Assembly (NCBI GenBank): GCA_030628805.1
Contig: DAOVQG010000085.1
Location: forward strand, 1-15,371
Direction: 5' to 3'
DNA length: 15,371 bases
Origin: JAGMDK01 sp023128695
Lineage (GTDB): Bacteria > Planctomycetota > Phycisphaerae > UBA1845 > Fen-1342
The position numbers were made by a program, and so were the translations under genes. Shown one piece after another: positions 8,701 to 14,501 of the stretch. The notes under the pieces were generated by a model. It was given only the letters and a program-made list of their open reading frames with translations. It did not search any database and was not told the DNA's origin. Position 1 is the stretch's first letter. Each line of letters starts with the position of its first letter.

Positions 8701-9508
8701 TGTTTCGCTATCCCTTTCCGGTGACACTGCTCTGATCGGAGCACATGGAGACGATGACCTCGGAATCGCATCCGGCTCGGCTTATGTGTACTGGTTCAAC
8801 GGTACGAATTGGGTCGAGCAGGCCAAGCTCATCGCCTCCGACGGCGGGAGTGGTGACTTCTTCGGTTGGTCCGTGTCCCTCTCCGACGACAATGCCGTAA
8901 TCGGAGCAGACGGCGACGACGACAACGGCGGATCATCCGGCTCGGCGTACGTGTTCCGGTCCAATGGCCCAGGTTGGGTCGAGCAGACCAAGCTCACCGC
9001 ATCTGACGGTGCGGCATACGACCTGTTCGGCTACTCAGTGGCCATCTCCGGCGACACTGCCGTGTGTGGAGCATACTGGGACGACGATAACGGCGGCGGC
9101 TCCGGCTCGGCATACGTATTCCGCGGTCTATCAGATTGTAATTCCAATGATGTATCAGATATCTGCGACGTCGCGGACGGTACGAGCGCGGATTGCAACA
9201 CCAACGGAATCCCGGATGAGTGTGATATCGCGGACGGCACCTCCCAGGACGCCAACAGCAACGGGATACCGGATGAATGCGAGGTGCCGCCGGTCTGCCC
9301 CGGCGACTGCAACTGCGACGGCGACATCTCCTGGCGAGACATCGAGTATCTCCAGGCGGCGCTCGAGTCCGAGCAGGATTGGCGGGACCTGTTTCTCCCG
9401 GGAACGCCGACCTGCTCATTCGACAACAACGACGTCAACGCCGACGGTATCGTCAACTGGAGAGACGTCGACCCGTTTGTGGCAGTGATCAATACGACGT
9501 GTCCGTAG
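2717..9508 (+). CDS. Giant secreted protein: beta-helix, three 7-repeat FG-GAP propellers, TSP3-like linkers, dockerin-like end
   Basis: This 2263-residue protein starts at the ATG at 2717, preceded by a weak AAGGG eight bases upstream. A TTG eleven codons earlier is less likely. Residues 1-33 form a signal peptide cut after PAQA. Residues about 34-420 are a right-handed beta-helix with SSPTLTNCTISGN coils. Thrombospondin-type-3-like repeats (DCNxNGxPDECD) fill about 422-739 (17 copies), 1113-1233 (7), 1604-1756 (9) and 2139-2189 (3). Between them lie three FG-GAP blocks, each of seven units of 48-57 residues. The FG positions are near 761, 812, 860, 915, 970, a degenerate sixth unit, and 1076; then 1253, 1308, 1363, 1414, 1469, 1521 and 1572; then 1778 (FS), 1833, 1888, 1943, 1994, 2049 and 2104. 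Each block suits one seven-bladed propeller, as in integrin alpha subunits. Residues 2194-2263 hold two dockerin-like calcium loops (DCNCDGDISWRD, DVNADGIVNWRD). Its role is probably surface adhesion or binding; no catalytic motif is visible. Ligand and anchoring partner are unknown. Confidence 0.9.
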   Translation: MSSSRSVRQTVWSMFSVCLVGLVLAVGVNPAQADVRYVDDDAPPTGDGQSWTTPYDDLQDALTEALGDPSIIEIHVAGGTYYPSEQSEPGTPRTERFRLINGVTISGGYAGLADPVNPDVRDLELYESSLSGDIGAQGDDSDNCYHVFYHPEGLNLDETAVLDGFTITAGNANGSGSHRLGGGMFNSDCSPMVTNCTFSGNRVYGGGGGVLCHDNSSPTLTNCTISGNSAVMIGGGVLCRDNSSPTLTNCTISGNLAHFRGGGVYCYSISASRSSPTLTNCTISGNLAHSSGGVYCGDNSSPTLTNCILWGDTPQEIVVSSGGSVLSYCCDVQGGWSGEGIIDTDPLFVDPGHWDDNGTPGDPYDDYWVDGDYHLQPDSPCINLGNNDAVPVDISTDFEGDDRIQQCRVDMGVDETPYIGPDCNTNGVADACDIEQGTSPDCNTNGVPDECDLAEGTSLDCNTNDVPDECDIDEGTSPDCNTNGVPDECDLAEGTSLDCNTNYVPDECDIDEGTSPDCNTNGVPDECDLAEGTSLDCNTNYVPDECDIDEGTSPDCNTNGVPDECDLSEGTSQDCNTNYVPDECEPGGLEDCNTNGTTDWCDIHDGTSQDYDLNGVPDECDPDCNVNGVPDACDIDCDTGNCGSHPLECGNSEDCNANGIPDACDIDEGTSPDCNANYVPDECEPGGLEDCNTNGAMDLCDIYDGTSQDCNANAVPDECDIATGTSSDINSNGVPDECEPPCASHEWIELLPSDSAGGDCFGYSLSISGDTALIGAPGGADWGAAYVFEFNGLSWHQVAEILAPEPFWLATFGESVSISGNLGVIGAPFAHRAYAYRRGVSGWYQEAELLPPYTSSGDMFGSSVTAEGDTLLVGSPGAVINGHRLGAVYVFRWQTGNWVLEDTLTASDGNLYDYFGYCVSLSGDTVVVGALCDDDNGESSGSAYVFRFNGSEWTEEAKLTASDGAAQEYFGTAACISENTVVIGKQTDAATGNGGCAYVFQYDGATWLEQAKLVSENGLSYERVRSVSLSDEIILMGASGGDDYGPGAAYEFRFQDGNWVEEARLTPSDSAGGDYFGLAAVVSGDNALVGAPRLDQWCLEIPGSVYAYRGIRNDCNSNGVIDLCDVADGTSGDCNTNAIPDECDIDEGFSTDLNQNGVPDECEDCNCNGIPDDLDIANGTSQDCNTNEIPDECDLAAGTSQDCNSNDVPDECDIASGSSPDGNSNGVPDECELCTAHESARLLASDGAAGDWFGYSVSISGNVAVVGASGDDDLGNGAGAAYVFRYNGSTWVEEAKLLASDGAAGDWFGCAVATSGDIAVIGAYYDDDLGIYSGSVYVFRFDGTTWNEEAKLTASDGADHNNFGCSVSLHGCTLVVGADYNSSCGATYVFRYDGSTWLEEAKLTASDGAPGDRFGFSVSVCGDTAVIGAKDDGDLGSESGSAYVFRFDGTAWNEETKLTASDGAADDYFGWSVSLAGNAIIIGAPRYWEITGAAYVFRFDGTAWAEEAKLVAAGGQPSRHFGWDVCILDDTALVGAPREAPMNSVHVFHFDGVGWTERGRLTAADGTAYDRFGRSVSLSGQTAIIGATELGGSSGSACIFDGLLDCNANSILDLCELQYGTADDVNSNGVIDSCELDCNSNGVFDYLDIINGTSIDCNDNGIPDECLDLEADCNTNAIPDECDIAEGSSIDCNNNGIPDECLDLEDDCNTNDIPDECDIAEGSSEDCNYNGIPDECDLATGTSQDANSNGIPDECEFDCVGNELVKLLASDGAMGDAFSYSLSISGDTAVIGAYGDDDLGEKSGAAYVFRFDGSAWIEEAKLTASDGVAGDEFGASVSISGDTAVIGSPFDDDLGHKSGSAYVFRFDGSNWVEVAKLTASDGEPWDAFGISVSVSGNIAGIGAYGEDDNGLNAGAAYVFRCYGSSWVMQAKLTASDAAEGNWFGASVSVSGDAALIGTWEDNGAGSAYVFRLYGSSWLEEAKLSASDGAEDDGFGVSLSLSGDTALIGAHGDDDLGIASGSAYVYWFNGTNWVEQAKLIASDGGSGDFFGWSVSLSDDNAVIGADGDDDNGGSSGSAYVFRSNGPGWVEQTKLTASDGAAYDLFGYSVAISGDTAVCGAYWDDDNGGGSGSAYVFRGLSDCNSNDVSDICDVADGTSADCNTNGIPDECDIADGTSQDANSNGIPDECEVPPVCPGDCNCDGDISWRDIEYLQAALESEQDWRDLFLPGTPTCSFDNNDVNADGIVNWRDVDPFVAVINTTCP
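3358..3640 (+). repeat. DNA repeats encoding beta-helix coils
   Basis: Four nearly identical stretches encode SSPTLTNC(T/I). The sequence CCGACGCTGACCAACTGC starts at 3368, 3449, 3542 and 3620, giving steps of 81, 93 and 78 bases. All steps are multiples of three, so coils of 26-31 residues are repeated in frame. The high DNA identity suggests recent duplication. Confidence 0.8.
4033..4470 (+). repeat. 114-bp higher-order tandem repeat in the TSP3-like region
   Basis: A 114-bp (38-residue) unit made of two different 19-residue calcium-binding repeats is repeated about four times. GACTGTAACACGAATGG begins at 4037, 4151, 4265 and 4379, exactly 114 bases apart, with few base differences between copies. 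The last copy diverges after about 4465. Copy number here could vary by recombination or be miscounted in assembly. Confidence 0.85.
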
Positions 9509-9738
9509 CCGCGACGTGAGCGCTCGGCGCCTCGCCGGAGGCGTGTGTAGCGTCATCGCCCCGCCGGGGCTTGGTATAGAACGGCGGCTTGTTTCCCAGG
9601 GCAAACGCCCGGGGCTACTTTCTTTCGTCCCTCCGGAACTGCTTATACGCTACGTCCCTTGACGCGGCCGGCGGAACCGAAGAAAGTGAAGCTGGTGACT
9701 CGCCTTGGGTCGCTGGGCAACGACTCTGGGAGCCGGAC
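9509..9738. other. Intergenic region with several GC-rich hairpins
   Basis: After the giant gene's stop, a 6-bp hairpin (CGCCTC-GCCG-GAGGCG, 9528-9543) comes 19 bases downstream. It is followed by GCCCCGCCGGGGC near 9558-9570 and a GGGC-AAAC-GCCC hairpin near 9599-9612. None has a T-tract. They may help end transcription of the giant gene, or be dispersed repeats like those elsewhere in the window. GGGAG at 9728-9732 is the ribosome binding site of the next gene. Confidence 0.5.
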
Positions 9739-10575
9739 ATGTCAACCGAGCAGACACACACCGTTTACCTCGTGTCGGACGGGACCTGCCGCACCTGCGA
9801 GACGGTGGTCAAGGCGGTGCTGGTCCAGTTTGACGACATCGACGTGCGGCTCATACGCAAGGCCAAGGTCCGCCGTCCGGAGACCGTCCGGCAATTGATG
9901 GAAAAGGCGGCCGAGGACCAGGCCCTCGTGTTCTATACGCTGGTTTACGACAAGGCCCGTGAGGCGATCGAGGAGGCCGCCCGGCAGCAGATGGTGCCGA
10001 TCGTGGATGTCCTGGGGCCGGTCCTGGTCAGCCTGTACGATTTGTTCAAGAGCACCCCCCGCGCCGAACCCGGCATCTTGTACAAATCGAACAAAGCCCA
10101 TTTCGACCGCATCGACGCCGTCGATTACACGCTCCACCACGATGACGGCTGCCGGGCCCGCGGGCTTTCGGAGGCGGACGTGGTGCTGGTGGGCGTCTCG
10201 CGGGCCTCAAAGAGCACCACCTGCTTCTACCTGGCTTACAGCGGGATCCGGGCGGCGAACGTCCCGCTGTTCCACGACTGTGACCCGCCGCCCGAACTGC
10301 TCAAGATCGATCCGCGGCGTGTGATCGGCCTGACGACGAACCCGCACCGGCTGCAAAGTGTCCGCGACTCGCGGTTGCGAAGCTGGAAGATGGACGTGAC
10401 CGAGGAATACGGGGACCGCACTCAGATCGCCCGCGAGCTCAGAGCGGCCAACGAGCAGATGGCCAAGTACGGCTGGCGGTGCATCGACGCGTCGTACAAG
10501 GCGATCGAGGAGATCGCCCGCGAGGTGATCCAGTTGCTGGAGGACTCCGGGATCAAGGTAGGACATCGCGAGTAG
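9739..10575 (+). CDS. ppsR: Pyruvate,phosphate dikinase / PEP synthase regulatory protein (bifunctional kinase-phosphorylase)
   Basis: This 278-residue protein belongs to the Kinase-PPPase (DUF299) family. Known members inactivate pyruvate,phosphate dikinase or PEP synthase by ADP-dependent threonine phosphorylation and reactivate it by Pi-dependent dephosphorylation, controlling PEP formation from pyruvate in the cytoplasm. The family's central nucleotide-binding loop is present as GVSRASKS (152-159), followed by the typical YLAYSGIRAANVPL (165-178). Also present are HHDDG near 133-137 and the C-terminal GWRCIDASYKAIEEIA (245-260). The N-terminal SDGTCRTCE (13-21) departs from the usual SDSTGETA. 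I chose the ATG at 9739 because GGGAG lies six bases upstream and the family's N-terminus starts there; a frame extending back to 9589 runs through repeat-like DNA. No dikinase or PEP synthase gene is visible, so PPDK and PpsA targets cannot be told apart. It is convergent with the next gene. Confidence 0.92.
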   Translation: MSTEQTHTVYLVSDGTCRTCETVVKAVLVQFDDIDVRLIRKAKVRRPETVRQLMEKAAEDQALVFYTLVYDKAREAIEEAARQQMVPIVDVLGPVLVSLYDLFKSTPRAEPGILYKSNKAHFDRIDAVDYTLHHDDGCRARGLSEADVVLVGVSRASKSTTCFYLAYSGIRAANVPLFHDCDPPPELLKIDPRRVIGLTTNPHRLQSVRDSRLRSWKMDVTEEYGDRTQIARELRAANEQMAKYGWRCIDASYKAIEEIAREVIQLLEDSGIKVGHRE

Positions 10576-10601
10576 CGAGAATGATGCAAATCAACCCGGC
10601 C

Positions 10602-10646
10602 GGTGATAAGGTGATAAGGTCTAGTTTCCAGTTTCTAGTCTCTAGA
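10602..10646. repeat. Short simple repeats after ppsR
   Basis: GGTGATAA is repeated twice in tandem (10602-10617), followed by GGT and a run of CTAGTTTC/CTAGTCTC-like words up to TCTAGA. This low-complexity stretch leads directly into the family A copy at 10647. No function can be read from it. Confidence 0.5.
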
Positions 10647-10673
10647 TGTAGCGGCCGGCCCCCGTGCCGGCCG
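10647..10673. repeat. Family A dispersed repeat, inverted copy
   Basis: TGTAGCGGCCGG followed by CCCCCGTGCCGGCC is the reverse complement, with few changes, of the repeat at 58-120. It can form a GGCCGG/CCGGCC stem. As in the first region, it lies next to family B palindromes. Confidence 0.7.
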
Positions 10674-10684
10674 GGCGTATGCGG

Positions 10685-10757
10685 TGTGCCACTGCTCTTG
10701 AGCAGTGTCTTCTATTGACCAGCGGTAGCTTAAGCACTGCTCAAGAGCAGTGGCACA
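10685..10757. repeat. Large inverted repeat built from two family B palindromes
   Basis: Two 23-base arms (10685-10707 and 10735-10757) are exact reverse complements around a 27-base spacer. Each arm itself contains the 18-base palindrome CACTGCTC-TT/AA-GAGCAGTG. It lies between the convergent ends of ppsR (10575) and the DNRLRE-like gene (10784), where a bidirectional terminator would be expected. No T-tract is present, and the same palindrome recurs at 173-190. Confidence 0.75.
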
Positions 10758-10783
10758 CATCCACACAAGAGTGTAGCGGCCTA

Positions 10784-11641
10784 TTACGGGCAGGTCGTAT
10801 TCATTATTGCCACGAACGGGTCGATATCCCGCCACGAAACGGTACCGTCAGCATTCACGTCGTTATTCTCGAACGGGCAGCTTGGCGTGCCGGGCAGGAA
10901 CATGGCCTCCCAGGCGGCCACGTTATCGTTCATCGCGGCCACGAAGAAGTCGATGTCGCGCCAACTCACCGCGCCGTCACAGTTGCTGTCGCCGGGGCAG
11001 TCGGGCGGTGTATTGATACGGAGCGTTGGACCATTGTAGACCGTGCTTTCGCTCGAGGCGAAGTAGAACTCGTCGCCCGTCGTGTTGAAGGCGCCACCGG
11101 GGTCCAAGACGAAGCCCGCGTATGTGAAGACCCCGTTGGCGGTTACGAAGTCCTGAAGGTAATCAGTTACATCGATCTGATACACGGTCCCCACAGGCTG
11201 CTCGCTCCCCGGTGATCCTGGAAGCCGGCCCAGGTCCACCGTATTGGAAAGGCTGATGTCGTTGACATCAATGGTCCCGTCCTCCTGGGTCAGCTTGCCG
11301 TAGGCTTCGGGAAAGTCGTTTTCGTGCTGAGGTGTGACCACCGTGAAAAGCGTCAGCTCGAGAAACGCGTTGTCTATGGTGGTTCCGTCCAGCGCGTCTA
11401 AGGCAAACTCCAGGATGCCGCGCGAGATGTACTGGTCAGTGAAACCACCGCCGGTCCTGGTCAAGGCCGACGCGACCCAGTTCCTTGAATCGTAGACCGT
11501 ATATCCCACGCCCATCTGTTGTACGACATAGCCGTCTTCGGGTCCTACCGTGGTGATAACGATTTCAGCGTGTGCCGCACCGCCCAACCCGAGCAGGCAG
11601 GATACCATGGCCGCCGCCGATGTAAGTCTGGACTCGAACAT
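10784..11641 (-). CDS. Secreted DNRLRE-like beta-sandwich protein with dockerin-like C-terminus
   Basis: This 285-residue protein starts at the ATG at 11641, which has AGGAGG eight bases upstream; an in-frame codon at 11665 lacks this. Residues 1-25 are a signal peptide ending AHA. Residues about 50-211 match the pattern of DNRLRE-type domains: RGILEFALDAL near 74-84, an IDVTDYLQDFV segment at 156-166, and FYFASSES followed by PTLRIN near the end. Such domains are non-catalytic beta-sandwiches found in surface and carbohydrate-associated proteins. Residues 215-285 hold two 12-residue calcium loops (DSNCDGAVSWRD, DVNADGTVSWRD). This module is identical at about 46 of 70 positions to the end of the giant protein at 2717-9508. 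The two are therefore likely to share an attachment or sorting fate outside the cell. The domain name is inferred by pattern. Confidence 0.8.
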   Translation of the reverse strand: MFESRLTSAAAMVSCLLGLGGAAHAEIVITTVGPEDGYVVQQMGVGYTVYDSRNWVASALTRTGGGFTDQYISRGILEFALDALDGTTIDNAFLELTLFTVVTPQHENDFPEAYGKLTQEDGTIDVNDISLSNTVDLGRLPGSPGSEQPVGTVYQIDVTDYLQDFVTANGVFTYAGFVLDPGGAFNTTGDEFYFASSESTVYNGPTLRINTPPDCPGDSNCDGAVSWRDIDFFVAAMNDNVAAWEAMFLPGTPSCPFENNDVNADGTVSWRDIDPFVAIMNTTCP

Positions 11642-11649
11642 GCTGGGAG

Positions 11650-11655
11650 CCTCCT
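11650..11655 (-). promoter_or_regulatory. Shine-Dalgarno site AGGAGG for the DNRLRE-like gene
   Basis: AGGAGG on the minus strand is followed by eight bases and the ATG at 11641. It decides the start in favour of the codon that opens a compact signal peptide (MFESRLTSAAAMVSCLLGLG). Confidence 0.75.
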
Positions 11656-12133
11656 CTGTTTCCAAGGTTCAGGTTTCGCGAAGAGCCGGTCTCGTCACGG
11701 TTCTCTTGGTGCCTTGTTGTCCCCGGCAACCGCCGGCACGACCGTGCGATCGTGCTCGAGCCGGCTACACCATGCCCCGGGGACGTGTCTCTGACAGCGT
11801 GTACAGCCCAGACAAGGAAGGAGAGCGCGCCCTCGAGCGTCTCAGTCGTTTCCCCGCGGACCGTGCGGCTTAGAACAAGCCCTCGGCCAACTGCGGAATG
11901 ATCCGATCCGACATTTCCCATTTATCGAACCTCAAGCCAGCATTTTACACGGTCGACCCACTCGATTCAAGCGAGAACGGCCCATCTTGCCCCTGCTTGC
12001 GCCCATCAGGCTGACCTCCCGGCACGCCGAGAGGCCGATTCGGCCGCTCCCGCCATCGGAACGACGGTCTTGCGGCATCTCCGCGCAGCATCAACCTCTG
12101 CCCCCACGAATCGCCAGCCTTCGTTCGGTCGCT
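11656..12133. other. Non-coding stretch upstream of the DNRLRE-like gene
   Basis: This stretch of about 480 bases holds no open frame that resembles a protein; the frames that exist on either strand are low-complexity and Arg-rich. It should contain the promoter of the minus-strand DNRLRE-like gene, but I found no clear -35/-10 pair. From about 11980 it may already be part of the decayed mobile-element region that follows. Confidence 0.4.
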
Positions 12134-12250
12134 GCGTCAGCCACGCTGCACCAATGGCGGCGGCACACCGAACCGCTGGATGCGATCGAGGATCGCAGTG
12201 AACAACTCACGCGGTACGGCCACCTCGGCCATCTGAAACGTTACGTACTT
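12134..12250 (-). pseudogene. Probable C-terminal remnant of a transposase
   Basis: The minus strand reads 39 codons ending in TGA at 12134-12136, with a protein-like sequence containing FQMAEVAVPRELF and AILDRIQRFGVPPP. This resembles what I recall of the C-termini of DDE transposases in planctomycete genomes, but it is from memory and could not be searched. The sequence is cut at about 12250, where an unrelated RCC1-like stretch begins on the other strand, so no intact gene is present. Confidence 0.4.
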
Positions 12251-12253
12251 GGC

Positions 12254-12415
12254 GTGCCGACGCCGAACACGGACTTCATAGCCGTCGCGGAGGGCGGGTA
12301 CCACAGTCTCGGTCTGAAGGCCGACGGCTCAATCGTGGCCTGGGGATGGAACTACTACGGCCAATGCAACGTGCCGGCGCCGAACGCGAACTTCGTGAAC
12401 GTCGCGGCCGGCGGT
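12254..12415 (+). pseudogene. RCC1-repeat protein fragment
   Basis: A stretch of 54 codons reads VPTPNTDFIAVAEGGYHSLG, then KADGSIVAWGWNYYGQCNVP and ends in NVAAGG. This is one RCC1-type beta-propeller repeat plus the start of the next. Full RCC1 proteins carry about seven. The similarity stops abruptly on both sides: upstream the probable transposase remnant begins on the opposite strand, and downstream the frame enters unrelated sequence. There is no start codon or signal peptide of its own, so this is a gene relic. Confidence 0.7.
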
Positions 12416-12698
12416 CGATTGGACCTTCATTATATTGCCCTCCCCCCACTTGCGCCTGCCCTGACGCAGAGTTTTTCTCGCCCGGGGTTGGCAGGATGAT
12501 CGCCGCGAAGGCGTTTCGGCGGTTGAGAGGGGCGGAAGAACGGGAGCCAGGGGCCCGGCCGCTACATTCCCAGGCCTGGGGGTCCGTGACAGAATCGGCG
12601 GGTCTTGGCCGTGCCGCCGAGTATGACCGCATTCTCCGCGATCTCGCGCTGATCCGGGCCGCCTACCCGGAACTTGCCACCGTGATTGACGACATGGA
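12416..12698. other. Gene-free stretch between RCC1 relic and acyl-CoA dehydrogenase
   Basis: No complete gene is visible. Positions 12550-12568 repeat 19 bases of the family A element, and they are followed directly by a 12-bp perfect palindrome (CCCAGGCCTGGG, 12569-12580). The plus-strand frame at about 12620-12700 reads EYDRILRDLALIRAAYPELA, which looks protein-like and may be a relic, but I do not recognise it. Confidence 0.45.
12550..12580. repeat. Partial family A repeat plus palindrome
   Basis: GGGGCCCGGCCGCTACATT (12550-12568) is identical to 69-87. It is immediately followed by the palindrome CCCAGGCCTGGG. This is the third location of family A in the window, again between genes. 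Confidence 0.65.
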
Positions 12699-13841
12699 TT
12701 ACGCGTCCTTCAGCATCTCGCGCGCGATGACGTGCCGCTGAATCTCGCTCGTGCCCTCGTAAATGGTGGTGATCCGGGCGTCGCGATAAAGCTGCTCGAC
12801 CCGACACTCGTTGATGTAACCCGACCCGCCGTGGACCTGTACCGCGCGGTAGGCGATGCGATTGGCGGCTTCGGAGGCGAAGAGTTTGGCCAGCGAGGCT
12901 TCGCACGTGAACGGCCTGCCGCTGTCCTTGGCCAGCGCCGCCTGGTCGATCAGAAGCTGAGAGGCGTCGAGATCGGTCTTGCTGTCGGCGATCATCCACT
13001 GGATGGCCTGAAAGTCGGCGATGGGCTGGCCGAATTGGTGCCGCTCCTTCGCGTAGCTGACCATCAGGTCGAGGCAGGCTTGCCCGATCCCGACCGCCTG
13101 CGAAGCGATCCCGATCCGCCCGCCGTCGAGCGCGGACAAGGTGATTTTCAGGCCGTCGCCGGGCTCGCCGAGCATGTGTTCAGCCGGGACGAAGGCCCCG
13201 TCGAGATTCATCTCCCCCGTCTCCGAGCCGCGGATGCCCATCTTGCCGTGGATCGGTCTCCGTTCGACCGCGTCCTGGCGGGCATCCAGCAGGAGCATGC
13301 TGAGATCCTTGTTGCCGCCTGTGTCGCCGGCGCGGGCCAGCACGCTGAACCAGCGGCCGGTGAGCCCATTAGTGACCCAGAACTTGCTGCCGTGCAGCTT
13401 CCACCCGTCCGGCACCTTTTCGGCCCGGGTCTTGACCGCGGCGGGGTCCGAGCCAACGTCGGGCTCGCTGACCGCGAAGGCGGAGAGATTATCGGGCGTG
13501 GCCAGTTGCTGCTGCAATTGGTCCCGCACGGCGTCTTGGGCAAACATCTTGACCGCTTCACATACCATCGTGTGCACGCTCACGCTGACGGCGACCGCCG
13601 GGGAGGCGTAGGCGAGTTCGCGGATGATGTGGGCGTAGGGGAGCATCGGGCACGCCAGCCCGCCGTGGTCCTCGGGCACGCGCAGGCCCATTAGTCCCAT
13701 CTCGTAGAGTTGATCAAGCCGCTCGCAGCAGGAGGATTCCTCGCGGTCCCATTTGGCGTCGAGTTGGAGGAGCTCGCCGCGGGCGTAGTCGCGGACCGCG
13801 TTGATGAGGAGGCGATGGTCTTCGGAAATCGTCGTACTCAT
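12699..13841 (-). CDS. Acyl-CoA dehydrogenase
   Basis: This 380-residue flavoprotein has the normal length of the short/medium-chain acyl-CoA dehydrogenase family, which introduces an alpha-beta double bond into acyl-CoA thioesters using FAD and passes electrons to ETF. The helical N-terminal domain is followed by the FAD/substrate signature AVSEPDVGSD (123-132) and FWVTNG (154-159), then the C-terminal helical domain with RHQFG (267-271). The catalytic base is the Glu of IYEGTSEIQ (E362), the position used by short- and medium-chain enzymes and not by isovaleryl-CoA dehydrogenase. I chose the ATG at 13841 (MSTTISEDHRLL) because family similarity begins there. The open frame continues upstream to 14468, but that part is antisense to the YjbQ gene. 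The Shine-Dalgarno is weak. Acyl-chain specificity cannot be read, and no ETF or other beta-oxidation gene is nearby. Confidence 0.93.
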   Translation of the reverse strand: MSTTISEDHRLLINAVRDYARGELLQLDAKWDREESSCCERLDQLYEMGLMGLRVPEDHGGLACPMLPYAHIIRELAYASPAVAVSVSVHTMVCEAVKMFAQDAVRDQLQQQLATPDNLSAFAVSEPDVGSDPAAVKTRAEKVPDGWKLHGSKFWVTNGLTGRWFSVLARAGDTGGNKDLSMLLLDARQDAVERRPIHGKMGIRGSETGEMNLDGAFVPAEHMLGEPGDGLKITLSALDGGRIGIASQAVGIGQACLDLMVSYAKERHQFGQPIADFQAIQWMIADSKTDLDASQLLIDQAALAKDSGRPFTCEASLAKLFASEAANRIAYRAVQVHGGSGYINECRVEQLYRDARITTIYEGTSEIQRHVIAREMLKDA

Positions 13842-14081
13842 GGTATCCGCTAGCATATCTTTGTCGTATCCCTGGTCGCCGGGGGCCGTCCGCACTGGAC
13901 CTGAAACCATCATGGTAGCAAAATGGGGCCGTTCTGTCGCGGTCCCGGAGCGGCTTATCGCCGCGTCCGCGGCAGTGTACGCAAAGTGTGCCGCGCGGGA
14001 AAGCGTGGCGTGGCGTGTTTCGACAGCCCGCGGCTCTTCGCGAGAGGTATTCTTAGGCGCACTCAGAAGGATGATTGGACG
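13842..14081. other. Divergent promoter region with a family C repeat end
   Basis: This 240-base region separates the divergent acyl-CoA dehydrogenase and YjbQ genes. AGCCCGCGGCTCTTC at 14025-14039 is identical to one end of the repeat element in the glycohydrolase gene (2253-2267). AGAAGG at 14065-14070 may be the ribosome binding site of the YjbQ gene, at a long 11-base spacing. I see no clear promoter hexamers. Confidence 0.5.
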
Positions 14082-14501
14082 ATGACACACTCCGGCCGCA
14101 TTCAGATTGCCACCCACGGCAACACGCATGTGTTGGATATCACCTCCGAGGTCAACCGCGAACTGGCCGACTCCGGGATTCGCGAGGGCCTCCTGGTAGT
14201 CTTCGCCGTCGGCTCGACCGCCGGGATCACCACGACCGAGGCCGAGCCGGGCCTGCTGACGCACGACTTGAAAGCCTTTTTCGAGCGGGTCGCCCCTCAG
14301 GACCAGTACTACAAACATGAGGAAACCTGGCACGATGACAACGGGCACGCGCATGTGCGGGCCTCGGCCCTCGGGCCGTCCCTCACCATCCCGGTCGTGG
14401 ACGGCCGCCTGACGCTCGGCACCTGGCAACAAATCGTGCTGCTCGACTTCGACACTCGCCGCCGGCAACGGGACCTCGTGGTGCAGATCGTGGGAGAGTA
14501 G
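14082..14501 (+). CDS. YjbQ/UPF0047 family protein (secondary thiamine-phosphate synthase-type)
   Basis: This 139-residue protein covers the whole single-domain YjbQ/UPF0047 family. Members are small trimeric cytoplasmic proteins; weak thiamine-phosphate synthase activity has been reported for some, but the physiological role is uncertain. Visible family motifs are GSTAGITTTE (44-53), KHE with H79, the WHDDNGHAHVRAS segment (83-95, H84/H89/H91), GRLTLGTWQQI (108-118) and DFDTRRRQR (122-130). The histidines and E53 are likely metal or active-site ligands. I chose the ATG at 14082 because family similarity starts there; upstream codons run through intergenic sequence. The gene is divergent from the acyl-CoA dehydrogenase and its stop codon touches the stop of the convergent zinc-ribbon gene with no bases between. 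No thiamine genes are nearby, so a role in thiamine synthesis is not supported by context. Confidence 0.9.
   Translation: MTHSGRIQIATHGNTHVLDITSEVNRELADSGIREGLLVVFAVGSTAGITTTEAEPGLLTHDLKAFFERVAPQDQYYKHEETWHDDNGHAHVRASALGPSLTIPVVDGRLTLGTWQQIVLLDFDTRRRQRDLVVQIVGE

Noticed and set aside
9589..9738. Upstream extension of the ppsR frame
   Set aside because: It crosses repeat-like hairpin DNA. A Shine-Dalgarno and the family N-terminus both point to 9739.
11565..11873. Short frames on both strands upstream of the DNRLRE-like gene
   Set aside because: No Shine-Dalgarno, no motifs, and they overlap the signal-peptide end of the real gene.
12346..12741. 131-codon plus-strand frame as a gene
   Set aside because: It mixes repeat DNA, a palindrome and sequence antisense to the dehydrogenase end. 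Only a short part (near 12620-12700) looks protein-like and it is not recognisable.
13842..14468. N-terminal extension of the acyl-CoA dehydrogenase frame up to 14468
   Set aside because: It runs antisense through the YjbQ gene and an intergenic repeat. The remaining 380 residues from 13841 are a full-length enzyme.
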